A DNA stretch of 64,000 nt. It comes from Treponema sp. GTDB lineage: Bacteria > Spirochaetota > Spirochaetia > Treponematales > Treponemataceae. The DNA lies in assembly GCA_004554075.1 (NCBI GenBank), contig SFOB01000012.1:4679-68678 (forward strand), in the 5' to 3' direction. The first letter of the stretch is position 1. Each line of letters starts with the position of its first letter. A model generated the notes under the pieces. The model worked only from the letters and a program-made list of their open reading frames with translations. It did not search any database and was not told the DNA's origin. Position numbers and translations under genes: made by a program. Below are positions 39,831 through 49,730 of the stretch, piece after piece.

Positions 39831-41024
39831 TTAAAGTCCACGTGCCCAGGCGTAGGTGCTCAGATATGGGTCCGGGCGAACTGTAGTGCCTGAAGAATAA
39901 AGCTCATCTATCTGGCCTTTTTCATTAATTTTTCCGATTCTGGTTACCTTGTTCAAATGCTGATTTGAACCTTCAATTGTTACAATTCCTTCCGGAGCTA
40001 TGTAACTTAAGCCCTTTGCCGCAATTCTTACTGGTTCTACGTCAAAGGTTCCGGCTCTTGTGCATGCGGCGGCCCACATGTTTACGGCAATGTAGGCTGC
40101 TTCTTCCGGATCTCCTACAGCCTTGTTAGTACCGAATTCCTGCTTGTAGGCAGAGACGAAGCGGGTATTTTTTGCAGAGCCAGTGGATTCAAAATAATTC
40201 CATGCAGTGTAGTGACCGCAAAGTTTGTCTGCGCCTATGCTTTTAATTTCGCTTTCGGAAATTGAAAAGCTCATTACGGGAATGTCATCTGCTTCTATGT
40301 CTGAGTATTTAAGTTGTGAAAAGAAGGACTGGTTAGAGCTTCCGTTCAGGGTATTTATGATTACATCCGGTTTGAGCTTTTTTATATCTTTTACAATCTG
40401 GGTAAAGTCTGTTTCGTGCATTGGAACATAAGTTTCGCTTACACAAATACCGCCCAGTTCCTTTAACTGAGCTTTTATAATTGCGTTTGCAGTGCGGGGG
40501 AAAATATAATCACTTCCTAAAAGGTACATGCGCTTTCCAATATTTTTGGCACAATAATCTATGGCCGGTACAACCTGCTGGTTTGGAGCGGCACCCATAT
40601 ACATAATATTTGGACTGGCTTCAAAGCCTTCGTACTGAACCGGGTACCATAAAAGACCATAGTCTTCTTCCAGAACAGGCTTTACTGCCTTGCGGGAGTC
40701 TGAGGTCCAGCAGCCAAAAATTGTGGCAACCTGGTCTTCTTCCAGTAGTTTGCGGGCTTTTTCTGCAAACATACGCGGATTACTTTTTCCATCTTCTTCA
40801 ACAATCTTTATCTGGCAGCCAAGAACACCGCCTGATTCATTCAACTCTTTGATTGCAAGAAGTTCTGCATCACGAACTCCAATTTCACTGATAGACATGG
40901 TTCCTGTAAGAGAATGAAGAAGCCCAACCTTAACAGTTTTCCTTTTAGGCTCCTTGCAGGAAGTGAGTGCGAGAATAGTAAAAAATGCGGCAGCAACGGC
41001 AGCACTGGTTATTTGTTTTTTCAT
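39831..41024 (-). CDS. urtA: Urea/short-amide-type ABC binding lipoprotein (UrtA family)
   Basis: 397 residues. A lipoprotein signal with lipobox LTSC (Cys23). The mature part has the UrtA/FmdD-type pattern VGLLHSLTGTMSISE, GCWTSDSRKAVKPVLEE, LLWYPVQYEGFE and GSDYIFPRTAN. UrtA binds urea or short amides for an ABC transporter; permease and ATPase genes (urtBCDE) are not adjacent, so here it may be an orphan sensor protein. It lies 11 bp downstream of the propeller-adenylate cyclase gene on the same strand and could present ligand to it. The ligand cannot be fixed from the sequence. Confidence 0.8.
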   Translation of the reverse strand: MKKQITSAAVAAAFFTILALTSCKEPKRKTVKVGLLHSLTGTMSISEIGVRDAELLAIKELNESGGVLGCQIKIVEEDGKSNPRMFAEKARKLLEEDQVATIFGCWTSDSRKAVKPVLEEDYGLLWYPVQYEGFEASPNIMYMGAAPNQQVVPAIDYCAKNIGKRMYLLGSDYIFPRTANAIIKAQLKELGGICVSETYVPMHETDFTQIVKDIKKLKPDVIINTLNGSSNQSFFSQLKYSDIEADDIPVMSFSISESEIKSIGADKLCGHYTAWNYFESTGSAKNTRFVSAYKQEFGTNKAVGDPEEAAYIAVNMWAAACTRAGTFDVEPVRIAAKGLSYIAPEGIVTIEGSNQHLNKVTRIGKINEKGQIDELYSSGTTVRPDPYLSTYAWARGL

Positions 41025-41035
41025 ATCTCTCCATC

Positions 41036-44000
41036 CTATAATACATCATAGGTTTTCATGTGCCCCTTACCTTTAATCTGGCATTCTATAGGGTCGCTGA
41101 ATTTTAAGCCCCTCTGCTTTTTAAGTTGATTTTTGAGGTCTTCTGTAATTCTTATTCCACCAGGGGTAGCGGCAGTTTCCATTCGGCTTGCAACGTTTAC
41201 GGTATTGCCCCATACGTCGTAAATGAACTTGTGAGTTCCAATTACTCCGGCAGTAACAGGACCACAGTTTAAGCCGATTCGAATCTGGAATTGTATTTCT
41301 GCTGTTTTATTGTAGTCTTCAAGATCCTTAAGCATTCCTTTTGCAAAGTCTACCATTATGCGGGCATGGTTTTCGTTTGGCTCCGGTACTCCGCAGGCTG
41401 CCATATAGGCATCTCCGATGGTTTTGATTTTTTCTACCCCCATTTCTTTTGCCCGTTCATCAAAACGGCTGAAGAGGTCATTCAGGGCTTTTACTATTTC
41501 CTGAGCTTTATGACCGCTGGAAACTTTTGTAAAGCCTACAATGTCAGAGAAGAGGAGGGTAACATTTTCAAAGTCTTCACCAAAAGATTTGTCGCCGCTT
41601 ATATTACGCAGTTTGTTTGCAATCTTGTCCGGAAGAATGGAGCGCAGAAGCATATCTGACTTATCTTTTTCAAGCTTGAGATCGGCAGTTCTTTCTTCAA
41701 CAAGGGCTTCAAGGCGGAGGTTTTCCATTTTGATTTTATGCTCACGCCACATAAAGTAGCCTATTCCGGTTCCGGCAAGCAGGGTGATAAAAATTACCCA
41801 GAAAATAGGACGCTGCCAGAGATAAGGCTTTTGATAGAAGAACATCATCTCTTCATTGTTAGACTGGAGTTCGTTTCCGTTTATTGCATATACAATAAAA
41901 GAATGTTTTCCAGGTGTAAGGTTAGTGTAAGAAACAACCCTCTCAGAGGATGGAATTGTATAATCTGTTTCAAAGCCAGTGAGCATGTGAGAGAAGGTCA
42001 GGCGTTCAGGGGCATCAAAACTGATTCCTGTATATTTTATGTCTATGCGCTTTGTTCCCGGCTTTAAGATAATTACTTCTTTTGAATGCTTATAAACAAC
42101 AGAATCTACAGTGATGGTTTCAATCTGAACCAGAGGAAGAATTGTGCTCTTTTTTACCTTGGAAGGATCGTAAACGGCAATGCCGTCTACAAGAGGAAGC
42201 CATAGGCGGCCCTGTGAGTCTATAATAGCGCGGGCAGTTGAGGTTGCTCCGTCGGAATCAAGACCATCGTTTCTGTTGTAATATTTCGTAGTAAGAGTTT
42301 GTCGTTCTCCTTCAAACAGTTCATCAATTTCGTCCATTGAAAGAGACGCAAGTCCATGGTTGTTTGTAATCCAGGCGTTGTTTGTGTCATCAAACATAAT
42401 CTGGAAAACAGAGTTTGTTCCAATGCCGTTTTCTGAATTAATTGTATTACAGTCCAGTCTTGTTTTTTTGCTGGAATCAAAATTCTTTATGCGGGTGATT
42501 CCACTTCCGGTACAGATCCAGTAATTTCCTTTTGTATCCTGATTGATTTTGAAAATTACGTTACCTGCAATTCCGTCAGCAGAAGTAATATGAGAAAAAA
42601 TCTTTTCATCCTTCATAAGAAAAATACCGCCACCATCTGTTCCAATCCAGATAATGCCATTTGTATCCTTATAGAGGGCCATTACATATTCTGTGTCCAG
42701 ATCTCCGGTAATCTGCTTGTAAGAAGAAAGTTTTCCGTCTTTATGAATAATGGTGAGTCCGGTTGTGGTTCCAACATAGTACTCATCCTTTGCTGTTTTT
42801 ATTGCAACCCGAACCTTGTTGCCGGCAAGGCCATGATCTGAATCCCAGCTTTTAATTGTTTTACCGTCGTAAAGAAGCTGGCCTGGTTTTGAATAGCAGC
42901 TTACAAGCAGTTTTCCATCATCAGTTGCTTCTACATGGCGGATGCGGAGATTCTTTGTATATTTTGTCAGGGCATTTTCTACAAGCTCGTCATTTTCATA
43001 GCAGAGTACACCATTATCAGTTGCGGCCCAGACTTTCCCGTCACGGTCTTCTGTAATGCAGTTTACGGTTATCCCGAGCCTGTGCATAAGGAATTTGCCG
43101 TGGGTCATTTTTCCAATGCCGTTTCGGTCTGTTGCAAACCAGATGTTGCTTTCGCGATCCTGTATGATACGGTTGATGTTTGAGCCTGCAAGCTCTTGGG
43201 CACCCTTGTATTCTTCGAATTTATTGTTAGCGTAAACTACAAGACCGTGCTCTGTTCCAAACCAGATAACCCCGTCTGAATCTTCAAGAATTGTGTTGGT
43301 AGGAGTATTGTCCAGCAGGGTTCCTGTTTTTATAAGGCTTGCCTTGTTACCGCTCATTGTTGCAATGCCCTTGTCTCCAAGACCAATCCAGAAGCGGCCT
43401 CTGTGATCCTGCATAATTGCCGTAGCAAAGTATGTTGAATACTTTTCAAATTCTTCGTGGGGCTTAAAAACTCCGTCCTTACAGAGAAAGAGCCCGTTTT
43501 CATTTGAGGTTGTAAGCCAGATTCTGCCAAGAGAGTCACAGTAAAGGTTTGAAGCAATTACGCCGTTTGCAGTGGTTCCGGCGCCAAACTGAGGATTAAT
43601 AAGTTTTCCGTCTGGAGTAATATAAACAACGCCGCTGGCTGTTCCTACCCAAACGTTTCCGCTGTTGTCTTCACAGAGGGCGCGGACGGAATTGTTGGGC
43701 AGACCGTTGTCCATGGTATATATTTTGTTACTGGTCTCGGAAATCTTATGAAGACCTTCATCATTTGAACCAATCCAGATGTTTCCGCGGGCATCCTGAA
43801 TGATGGTACGGGCAGAAGCAAAACCGTAATCCTTGTCGGAAATGCGGTTTATTGTGTTAAACTCAACTCCATCAAATTTAACAAGTCCTTCGTAAGTTCC
43901 AATATCAATATAGCCGTCTCTTGTCTGATAAATGTCGTTAGCAGTAGTCCCTGAAAGTCCTCCAAACTCACTCCAGGACTGATAAACGTAATTGTCGAAA

Positions 44001-44095
44001 AAACTGCTTTGAGAAAAACAGGAAATTGAAAATACTAAAAAAAACAGGAAACAGACAAACTTTCTCATACTCTTATTATCTTTCATATCTTCCAT
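41036..44095 (-). CDS. Propeller-sensor adenylate cyclase (class III)
   Basis: 1019 residues. A signal peptide near residues 10-29 (FVCFLFFLVFSISCFSQ) is followed by a two-component-regulator-type propeller (about 35-640, repeated IWIGT/GxG and DRxGNIWIG units) and a Y_Y_Y domain. A membrane helix (WVIFITLLAGTGIGYFMW, about 755-775) and a coiled coil come next, then a class III cyclase. Cyclase motifs FSDIVGFT and IGDAYM give the metal Asp pair; EKIKT and YDVWGNTVNVASRM give Lys/Asp and Arg typical of adenylate cyclases. Periplasmic sensing would set cytoplasmic cAMP. Start choice is uncertain: no clear SD before the ATGs at 44095, 44086 or 44068. Confidence 0.85.
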   Translation of the reverse strand: MEDMKDNKSMRKFVCFLFFLVFSISCFSQSSFFDNYVYQSWSEFGGLSGTTANDIYQTRDGYIDIGTYEGLVKFDGVEFNTINRISDKDYGFASARTIIQDARGNIWIGSNDEGLHKISETSNKIYTMDNGLPNNSVRALCEDNSGNVWVGTASGVVYITPDGKLINPQFGAGTTANGVIASNLYCDSLGRIWLTTSNENGLFLCKDGVFKPHEEFEKYSTYFATAIMQDHRGRFWIGLGDKGIATMSGNKASLIKTGTLLDNTPTNTILEDSDGVIWFGTEHGLVVYANNKFEEYKGAQELAGSNINRIIQDRESNIWFATDRNGIGKMTHGKFLMHRLGITVNCITEDRDGKVWAATDNGVLCYENDELVENALTKYTKNLRIRHVEATDDGKLLVSCYSKPGQLLYDGKTIKSWDSDHGLAGNKVRVAIKTAKDEYYVGTTTGLTIIHKDGKLSSYKQITGDLDTEYVMALYKDTNGIIWIGTDGGGIFLMKDEKIFSHITSADGIAGNVIFKINQDTKGNYWICTGSGITRIKNFDSSKKTRLDCNTINSENGIGTNSVFQIMFDDTNNAWITNNHGLASLSMDEIDELFEGERQTLTTKYYNRNDGLDSDGATSTARAIIDSQGRLWLPLVDGIAVYDPSKVKKSTILPLVQIETITVDSVVYKHSKEVIILKPGTKRIDIKYTGISFDAPERLTFSHMLTGFETDYTIPSSERVVSYTNLTPGKHSFIVYAINGNELQSNNEEMMFFYQKPYLWQRPIFWVIFITLLAGTGIGYFMWREHKIKMENLRLEALVEERTADLKLEKDKSDMLLRSILPDKIANKLRNISGDKSFGEDFENVTLLFSDIVGFTKVSSGHKAQEIVKALNDLFSRFDERAKEMGVEKIKTIGDAYMAACGVPEPNENHARIMVDFAKGMLKDLEDYNKTAEIQFQIRIGLNCGPVTAGVIGTHKFIYDVWGNTVNVASRMETAATPGGIRITEDLKNQLKKQRGLKFSDPIECQIKGKGHMKTYDVL

Positions 44096-44143
44096 AAAAG
44101 CAAATTTTTTTAATTTTTGATGGAAAATACCCCAAAAGTACGT

Positions 44144-44149
44144 TATAAT
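44144..44149 (+). promoter_or_regulatory. -10 box of the chemosensory operon, probably leaderless start
   Basis: TATAAT ends 8 bp before ATG 44158, and no SD is present. Transcription would begin at or about one base before the ATG. No good -35 is seen at the right distance (TTGATG at 44117 is 21 bp away). Confidence 0.4.
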
Positions 44150-44157
44150 TGCTTAAT

Positions 44158-44664
44158 ATGTCAGAAGAGATTTTATCGTTAATAAAAAGTGGTGTTCAGG
44201 AAAAAAGTACAGATCAGAAAGCTGAAAAAAAAGCTACCTGGCTTATTTTTACAATCGGCAGTGCTGCAGACGGACATAATCAGTATGCAATTCCTGCAGA
44301 GAGTGTAAAGGAAATACTTCGAGATGCCACAGTTTTTCCACTTCCTTTTGTTCCCCCTTATGTTAATGGTGTTTTAAACCGCTACGGCGATCCTTATGTT
44401 GTAGTTGATTCGGCTGTGCTGGAAGGAAAAGAAGCACAGAATTCCTTCCTCTTTATCGTGCTTAGTGATGAAAGTCATACTTGTCTAAGAATTACAGATG
44501 TAAAGGACTTTTTTACTGCATCAGAAAAAGATGTTGTTCATTTTGCAGAAGAAGAACTTTCAGATTTTTATGATGGAACGCTTAACATAGACGGACAGGA
44601 TGTTTTTGTTCTGAATGTTCAGGCCGTAATTGAAAAAGTGGGAAAAGAAATTGCGGCAGCCTGA
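44158..44664 (+). CDS. cheW: CheW chemotaxis adaptor
   Basis: 168 residues from ATG 44158; a TTG at 44149 lies inside the -10 box and is rejected. CheW fold: WLIFTIGSAADGHNQYAIPAESVKEIL, FPLPFVPPYVNGVLNRYGDPYVVVD, LFIVLSDESHTCLRITDVKDF. It links receptors to CheA. It is the first gene of the chemosensory operon (cheW, CheW-like, cheB, cheR, cheA, cyclase, two receptors), where genes overlap or nearly touch. The end overlaps the next gene by 35 bp. Confidence 0.85.
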   Translation: MSEEILSLIKSGVQEKSTDQKAEKKATWLIFTIGSAADGHNQYAIPAESVKEILRDATVFPLPFVPPYVNGVLNRYGDPYVVVDSAVLEGKEAQNSFLFIVLSDESHTCLRITDVKDFFTASEKDVVHFAEEELSDFYDGTLNIDGQDVFVLNVQAVIEKVGKEIAAA

Positions 44665-45082
44665 AAAATTTATTTGCATCTCTTATCCTCAAATTGATTT
44701 CTTAATTCCCAACGACTATGTCATTTCGAGTGTAGGAGTAAAGGATTTAAATATTTCTCTGCTCAATAATCAGGAAGCCGGCTTTTTTGATTTTGATGAT
44801 ATTGCTTCCTGCTTTATTCAGATTCCCCGTCAGGCGGACATCAGAACCATGATAGTTTTAAAAGGAAACGGCGACAGTCAGTTTTCTATTATCACAACTC
44901 AGGAATGTAAGGTCAGCACAATTCCTCTTAATGAGTTTGGCCTCTTTTCTGATTTTTACAGTGAACAGTTCCAGAAGCTGGGCTTTCTTGCCTGCAGCTT
45001 TAAAGATGAAAGACTTAGAATCCTGATGGATGTAAAACAGACGATTGCCTATATGAAAGACAGTCAGCTGGAGGAATTATGA
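44630..45082 (+). CDS. Second, divergent CheW-like protein
   Basis: 150 residues from TTG 44630; TTG 44651 is an equally plausible start (GGAAAAG upstream). No ATG fits. The sequence (FICISYPQIDFLIPNDYVISSVG; MIVLKGNGDSQFSIITT; LGFLACSFKDERLRILMDVKQTIAYM) has the strand order and C-terminal LRILMDV of CheW-like domains, but lacks a typical loop, so it is assigned by fold and context only. It overlaps cheW by 35 bp and cheB by 4 bp (ATGA). It may act as a coupling or inhibitory adaptor. Confidence 0.5.
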   Translation: MKKWEKKLRQPEKFICISYPQIDFLIPNDYVISSVGVKDLNISLLNNQEAGFFDFDDIASCFIQIPRQADIRTMIVLKGNGDSQFSIITTQECKVSTIPLNEFGLFSDFYSEQFQKLGFLACSFKDERLRILMDVKQTIAYMKDSQLEEL

Positions 45083-46173
45083 TTCATGTTCTTGTAGCAG
45101 ATTCTTCGGCAGTAATCCGATCCGTAATAAAAGAAATAATTCTCAAAACAAAAAAACTGGACTGGGTAGGTGAGGCTGTTTCTTACGGTGAACTCAAACC
45201 TATGACAGAACAGTATAAGCCTAATGTCATTATTACAGATAAGGCATTTTTTGATGCAGAAAGAATCAGCTCTCTGGGCGATTATTGTAATGCTTCAGAA
45301 ACTCCAACAATTATTTTTTACAAGGCAGGAGAACGTGTGCCGGGCCAGTCAAAAAACATTAAGTTTCTTGAAATGCCTGAGTTTATGAATTTTTCTTCTC
45401 AGAAAATTTCAGACTATGCGGAATATCTTGAACAGCAGATTTTAGACATTAAACGAAATGTGCTTTTTGGAAATCATCCGGCTTCTGTTGTTTCTGCAAT
45501 CAACGAAGACGGCAGCCTTGTTCAGCAGGCTCAGCCTATTCCAAAAGATTTTACCGGCCGTAAGTTTAAGGCAGTGCTTATTGGTGTTTCAACCGGCGGA
45601 CCTGGGGCTCTTCTGGAATTCTTAAAAGGAATTGGTCAGGACTTTCCTCTTCCGATTTTTATTACTCAGCACATAGATTCATTCTTTGATAAAAACCTGA
45701 TTGACTGGCTGGCTTCGGAATCTAAGATACCTGTTCATCTTGCAGAGGACAATGCTAAGCCTGAACCTGGCCATGTTTATTTTGCGCCTTCAGATACGCA
45801 TCTTACTTTTATTCCTGATGGAGAATGCGGTTTCTGCATGCTTTTGAATCACGATGCTCCTGTAAACTTCCTTCGCCCTGCAGTTGATAAGATGTTTGAA
45901 AGTGCAGCAAATGTAATAGGAGGAGACTGCATTGCAGTTGTTCTTACAGGAATGGGCGCGGACGGTGCAAAGGAATGTCTTCACTTGAAAAATCTTGGAG
46001 CCTATACAATTGCCCAGGATAAAGAAAGTTCTGTAATTTATGGAATGCCAAGAGCTACTTTTGAAATGGGAGCAGCCTGCGAGGTTCTTCCACTCAAGCT
46101 GATTCCTAAACGACTCTGGGATTTGAGTGGTGCAAATATCGGTCTGCAGGAACTGCTAGAGGAAGAAATTTGA
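45079..46173 (+). CDS. cheB: CheB protein-glutamate methylesterase
   Basis: 364 residues. An N-terminal receiver (1-120; VADSSAVIR and Asp54 in IITDKAF) and a methylesterase domain (about 160-350) with the catalytic set: Ser171 in GVSTGG, His in ITQHID and Asp in TGMGADGAKE. It removes methyl groups from receptors to reset sensitivity, and may deamidate Gln. Its start overlaps the previous stop (ATGA), and its stop overlaps cheR (TGATG). All core residues are present. Confidence 0.93.
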   Translation: MIHVLVADSSAVIRSVIKEIILKTKKLDWVGEAVSYGELKPMTEQYKPNVIITDKAFFDAERISSLGDYCNASETPTIIFYKAGERVPGQSKNIKFLEMPEFMNFSSQKISDYAEYLEQQILDIKRNVLFGNHPASVVSAINEDGSLVQQAQPIPKDFTGRKFKAVLIGVSTGGPGALLEFLKGIGQDFPLPIFITQHIDSFFDKNLIDWLASESKIPVHLAEDNAKPEPGHVYFAPSDTHLTFIPDGECGFCMLLNHDAPVNFLRPAVDKMFESAANVIGGDCIAVVLTGMGADGAKECLHLKNLGAYTIAQDKESSVIYGMPRATFEMGAACEVLPLKLIPKRLWDLSGANIGLQELLEEEI

Positions 46174-47561
46174 TGAATGAAGTGCTTGAACTTGTAAAAT
46201 CTAAAATCCTCAGCTTTTCCGGCATTTATGTTGCCCAGTCGCAGTGTCAGACTCTGTACGAATATATTGAAAAACAGGCAGGGGCTCGTGGCATCAGTCC
46301 TATGGATTTCGTACAGTCTCTTACTCCTCATACTCCGGATTTTGATGCCGTAGTAAATCTTGTTACTGTAAATGAAACATACTTTTTCCGCGAAGAAAAG
46401 CAGTTTGACTTTTTGAAAAATGAAGTCTTCCCAAAGTTTATGGGAAAGAATCTTACTATCTGGACCTGCTGCTGTTCTACCGGAGAAGAGCCGATTTCCC
46501 TTATGGCTCTAGCTCTTTCAATGAATGTAAACCTTACAATCTATGCTTCGGATATTGATGATGATGCTCTTGCAGCCCTGCACCGCGGACGTTATTCTGC
46601 TTTTTCTCTACGTGCAGACGGCCAGAAGTATCACAAGCTTATTGAGCCATATTCAACAAGAAAGGAAAACGAAATTATTTTTAATCGTGATTTTATAAAT
46701 AAGATTCATGCCTTTAAGTTTAACCTGATTCAGGGACAGCTTTCGGATTTACCTTTTTACGAGAACGCAGATATTATTTTTATGCGTAACGTCTTTATTT
46801 ATTTTGACAAGGAAACAAGAATCCTTGTTACTCAAAAGGTAACCCAACGGCTTAAGCAGAACGGTCTTCTGCTTTTTTCTATGAACGAAATTGGTTCCAT
46901 AGACAATACGGTCATTCCTAAAAATCTTTACAAGACAAACAGTAATTCTGTTTACTATTTTGTAAAAGATAAGCAGCCGGAGAAAAAGGCTGTGGCCGAG
47001 CCGGCGGCTAGAAAAAGGGAAGAGCACAAGCTGGAAAGACTGCGTCAGGAAGTAGAAAAGGTAAAAACTCAGAAGGTGCTTGAGCAGAGGAAGCAAAACG
47101 AGGCAGTAGAAGCGGAAGCGGCGACAGATGCAGAGACAGTTTTTGATGCAAAGCAAATCTATGAGAATGTCTGCATGGAAATAAACCGCGGTGATTTTGA
47201 AAAGGCCCGCAGCCTTGCCCGTGGAATAAGCGGAAGTGATACAAAAAAATATGCCTTCTTTATGCAGGGCTATGTTGAATATCATGCAGATAACCGCTCG
47301 GCAGCAGAAACTCTTTTTGCTTCTGCAGAAAGTATTTCGCCTGATTTCTGGCCTGCCTTTTTCTATCACGGAATGGTTCTTCGTGATATGGGCCGCAGTG
47401 AACATGCCCAGGGCTGCTTTTCTAAATGTAAAGCATTGATTTCTGATTTTGGAAAACAGGGCAATGGAAGTTCTGTTCCCTATGATTTTACACTGGACTC
47501 CTTTAGTCCGTCATACATCTATTCGCTTTGCGAAACTTTTTCTGCAGGAGGAGGGCTGTAA
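46173..47561 (+). CDS. cheR: CheR methyltransferase with C-terminal TPR region
   Basis: 462 residues from ATG 46173 (a TTG at 46170 is upstream but overlaps cheB more). CheR core (1-270): VTVNETYFFREEKQF, WTCCCSTGEEPISL (SAM motif), ASDIDDDAL, FNLIQGQL, IIFMRNVFIYFD. A charged coiled region (about 275-320) precedes TPR-like helices (about 325-430, YAFFMQGYVEYHADNRSAAE), as in FrzF/CheR-TPR proteins that recognise particular receptors. It methylates receptor Glu residues. The stop is followed directly by cheA. Confidence 0.92.
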   Translation: MNEVLELVKSKILSFSGIYVAQSQCQTLYEYIEKQAGARGISPMDFVQSLTPHTPDFDAVVNLVTVNETYFFREEKQFDFLKNEVFPKFMGKNLTIWTCCCSTGEEPISLMALALSMNVNLTIYASDIDDDALAALHRGRYSAFSLRADGQKYHKLIEPYSTRKENEIIFNRDFINKIHAFKFNLIQGQLSDLPFYENADIIFMRNVFIYFDKETRILVTQKVTQRLKQNGLLLFSMNEIGSIDNTVIPKNLYKTNSNSVYYFVKDKQPEKKAVAEPAARKREEHKLERLRQEVEKVKTQKVLEQRKQNEAVEAEAATDAETVFDAKQIYENVCMEINRGDFEKARSLARGISGSDTKKYAFFMQGYVEYHADNRSAAETLFASAESISPDFWPAFFYHGMVLRDMGRSEHAQGCFSKCKALISDFGKQGNGSSVPYDFTLDSFSPSYIYSLCETFSAGGGL

Positions 47562-49730
47562 ATGAATCTTGATAAAAACCTTTTTAAGGCAGATTACATT
47601 TCGGAATCCCGGGAGATTCTTGATTCTCTTGATGATATTGCAATTAAGGCCACAAAAGAAAAAAGAAATGGTGAATATCTGAACGAGATATTGCGTCTTC
47701 TGCATACCCTCAAGGGCTCTTCGCGCATGATGGAATATGTGCAGATTGAAAAAGTTGTAAATCACCTGGAAACAGTTTTTAAAAATATCCAGAGCAATCA
47801 GACAGAAATTTCAAATAAGATTATTCAGCTTTTGATGGGCGTAAATGATCTTATTCATAAACTCATAGATGGCATTGAAGACGGTGGCGACGGAACCTTT
47901 GAACAGTACGAAGAGGTTCTGCAGAATATAGACCGGGCTATGGAAGATGAAGATTTTAAAACTGATTTTTCCAGCGGCAAAAAGAAGGGGAAAAAAGGTA
48001 AAGCTAAATCCGGAGCAGGTGCAGGTGGCGAAGCTGCTGGCACAAGTTCGGAAGGAGATTCTGCAGGAGACTCTTCTGGTACAGACGATAAGGTAAAAGC
48101 TGAGAACTCAGAATTCTTCCACGACTCTCAGACAATCAAGATTCAGGTTACTCAGATTGATTCGATTCTGCAGTCTCTGGATAAACTCATAATGCGCCAG
48201 ATAAAACTCAAAAACGAAATTGAGCTTTTGAAGGGTAAGAGTGCCTCTTCTGAATTTCAGGCTTTCCAGGAGCTTTCAGAAAATATTTCTGTTCTCGAAA
48301 ATCAGAGTGTTGATATTCAGAAAAACATTATTTCCCTGCGCATGCTTCCTTTTGATATGATCCTGCGCCCTATTAAACGTTCGATTGTTGCAGAGTCATT
48401 GAAGGCTGGAAAAAATATAGAGTTTGATATTCCTCAGTCTGAAATCACAATTGATAAATTCATTCTTGAAAAGCTTCCTGCAATTTTGATTCACCTTGTT
48501 CGTAACTCAATTGATCATGGAATTGAAACTAAAGAGGAGCGCAAAAAACTCGGCAAACCGGAAACTGGAACTATCTCTGTTTCGGTAAGTCAGGTTTCAA
48601 ACAGAATTTTTGTTAACGTAAAAGATGATGGTCACGGAATTGACTACGAAAAGATTCGCGCAAAGGCACTCCGCCTCTTCCCTGAACGTGAAGCAGAAAT
48701 TCGTTCTGCAGATGATACAGAACTTCTTCAGTTTATTTTTGCATCAGGCTTTTCTACAAAGGATGAGCAGACAGAACTTTCCGGCCGTGGTATTGGTCTT
48801 GATGTTGTCCGTACAGAAATGGATAAACTCAAAGGAAAGATTACAGTTTATTCAGAACTCAATAAGGGAACTAATTTTGAACTATCCCTTCCGGCTTCGC
48901 TTGCAACTCAGGACGGACTTTTTGTTTCTGTTTCTGATAATTCATATCTGATTCTCTCGCACTACATCAAAGAGATTCTTACTCTCAAAAAGGAAGACTT
49001 TTTGCAGTTGCAGCACGGTCCTGTAATCAATGTGCACAATGAGCTTATTCCGATTTTTGACTTTGATATAATCAATCAGAATTCCAAAAAGCAGACAAAC
49101 ACACAGACAGAAGTTTCTGTCGTAATTCTTGAATATCTGAACCGCAAAATCGGAGTTATGGTAGATAAGATTCTACACTACGGAACTGTCGTAATTAAAC
49201 CTGTTCCTCCTCTGCTCAAGGATTTTAATGCCCTTCAGGGAGTTGTATTTGATGAAAACTACCGCATCATTCCGGTTTTGAATATTCCAGATACAATCCG
49301 CCGCTTTAAGGTTGTTAATGTTTATGATATTAAAAATCTTGAAGTGCACAAAATGCCTAAAATCCATTCTGTACTTATTGTTGATGATTCTCATACAACC
49401 CGTCATATTGAACAGATTATTCTGGAGGCAGAAAACTACAATGTTTCTACAGCCGTAGACGGAATTGACGCTCTTGAAAAAATGAAGCAGTACAAGTTTG
49501 ATCTTGTTGTAACCGATGTAAAAATGCCTCGTATGGACGGCTTTGTTCTTCTTCACAATATGCGTCATAAGGATGAGCTTAGAAACATTCCGGTGATTAT
49601 GGTTTCTTCTGTGTTCGAAAGCGACACTCTGGAAAAGGCAAAAAATCTTGGAGCGCAGGGCTATATTGTTAAATCTGATTTTGAGCGCGAAAGCCTTACC
49701 GCAAAAGTAAAGGAGCTCTTGCATGACTAA
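47562..49730 (+). CDS. cheA: CheA histidine kinase with fused receiver
   Basis: 722 residues. P1/Hpt (1-130) with His48 in LLHTLKGSSRM; a Lys/Gly/Ser-rich linker (about 135-185); dimerisation and HATPase (about 190-450; HLVRNSIDHGIE, DDGHGIDY, GRGIGLDVVRTEM); CheW-like P5 (about 455-590); receiver (about 605-722) with VDDSHTTR and Asp652 in VVTDVKMPRMDG. A CheA-REC fusion is typical of alternative-function systems such as FrzE/Pil-Chp. No CheY gene is in the operon, so the fused receiver and the cyclase receiver are the likely phosphate sinks or outputs. A strong SD GGAGGAGGG precedes ATG. Confidence 0.94.
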   Translation: MNLDKNLFKADYISESREILDSLDDIAIKATKEKRNGEYLNEILRLLHTLKGSSRMMEYVQIEKVVNHLETVFKNIQSNQTEISNKIIQLLMGVNDLIHKLIDGIEDGGDGTFEQYEEVLQNIDRAMEDEDFKTDFSSGKKKGKKGKAKSGAGAGGEAAGTSSEGDSAGDSSGTDDKVKAENSEFFHDSQTIKIQVTQIDSILQSLDKLIMRQIKLKNEIELLKGKSASSEFQAFQELSENISVLENQSVDIQKNIISLRMLPFDMILRPIKRSIVAESLKAGKNIEFDIPQSEITIDKFILEKLPAILIHLVRNSIDHGIETKEERKKLGKPETGTISVSVSQVSNRIFVNVKDDGHGIDYEKIRAKALRLFPEREAEIRSADDTELLQFIFASGFSTKDEQTELSGRGIGLDVVRTEMDKLKGKITVYSELNKGTNFELSLPASLATQDGLFVSVSDNSYLILSHYIKEILTLKKEDFLQLQHGPVINVHNELIPIFDFDIINQNSKKQTNTQTEVSVVILEYLNRKIGVMVDKILHYGTVVIKPVPPLLKDFNALQGVVFDENYRIIPVLNIPDTIRRFKVVNVYDIKNLEVHKMPKIHSVLIVDDSHTTRHIEQIILEAENYNVSTAVDGIDALEKMKQYKFDLVVTDVKMPRMDGFVLLHNMRHKDELRNIPVIMVSSVFESDTLEKAKNLGAQGYIVKSDFERESLTAKVKELLHD

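Noticed and set aside
39831..41024. A functional urea ABC transporter locus
   Set aside because: No permease or ATPase gene is adjacent; only the binding protein is present.
44630..45082. Frameshifted continuation of cheW
   Set aside because: cheW already has full length and its own stop; the second protein has its own CheW-like strand order from its first residues.
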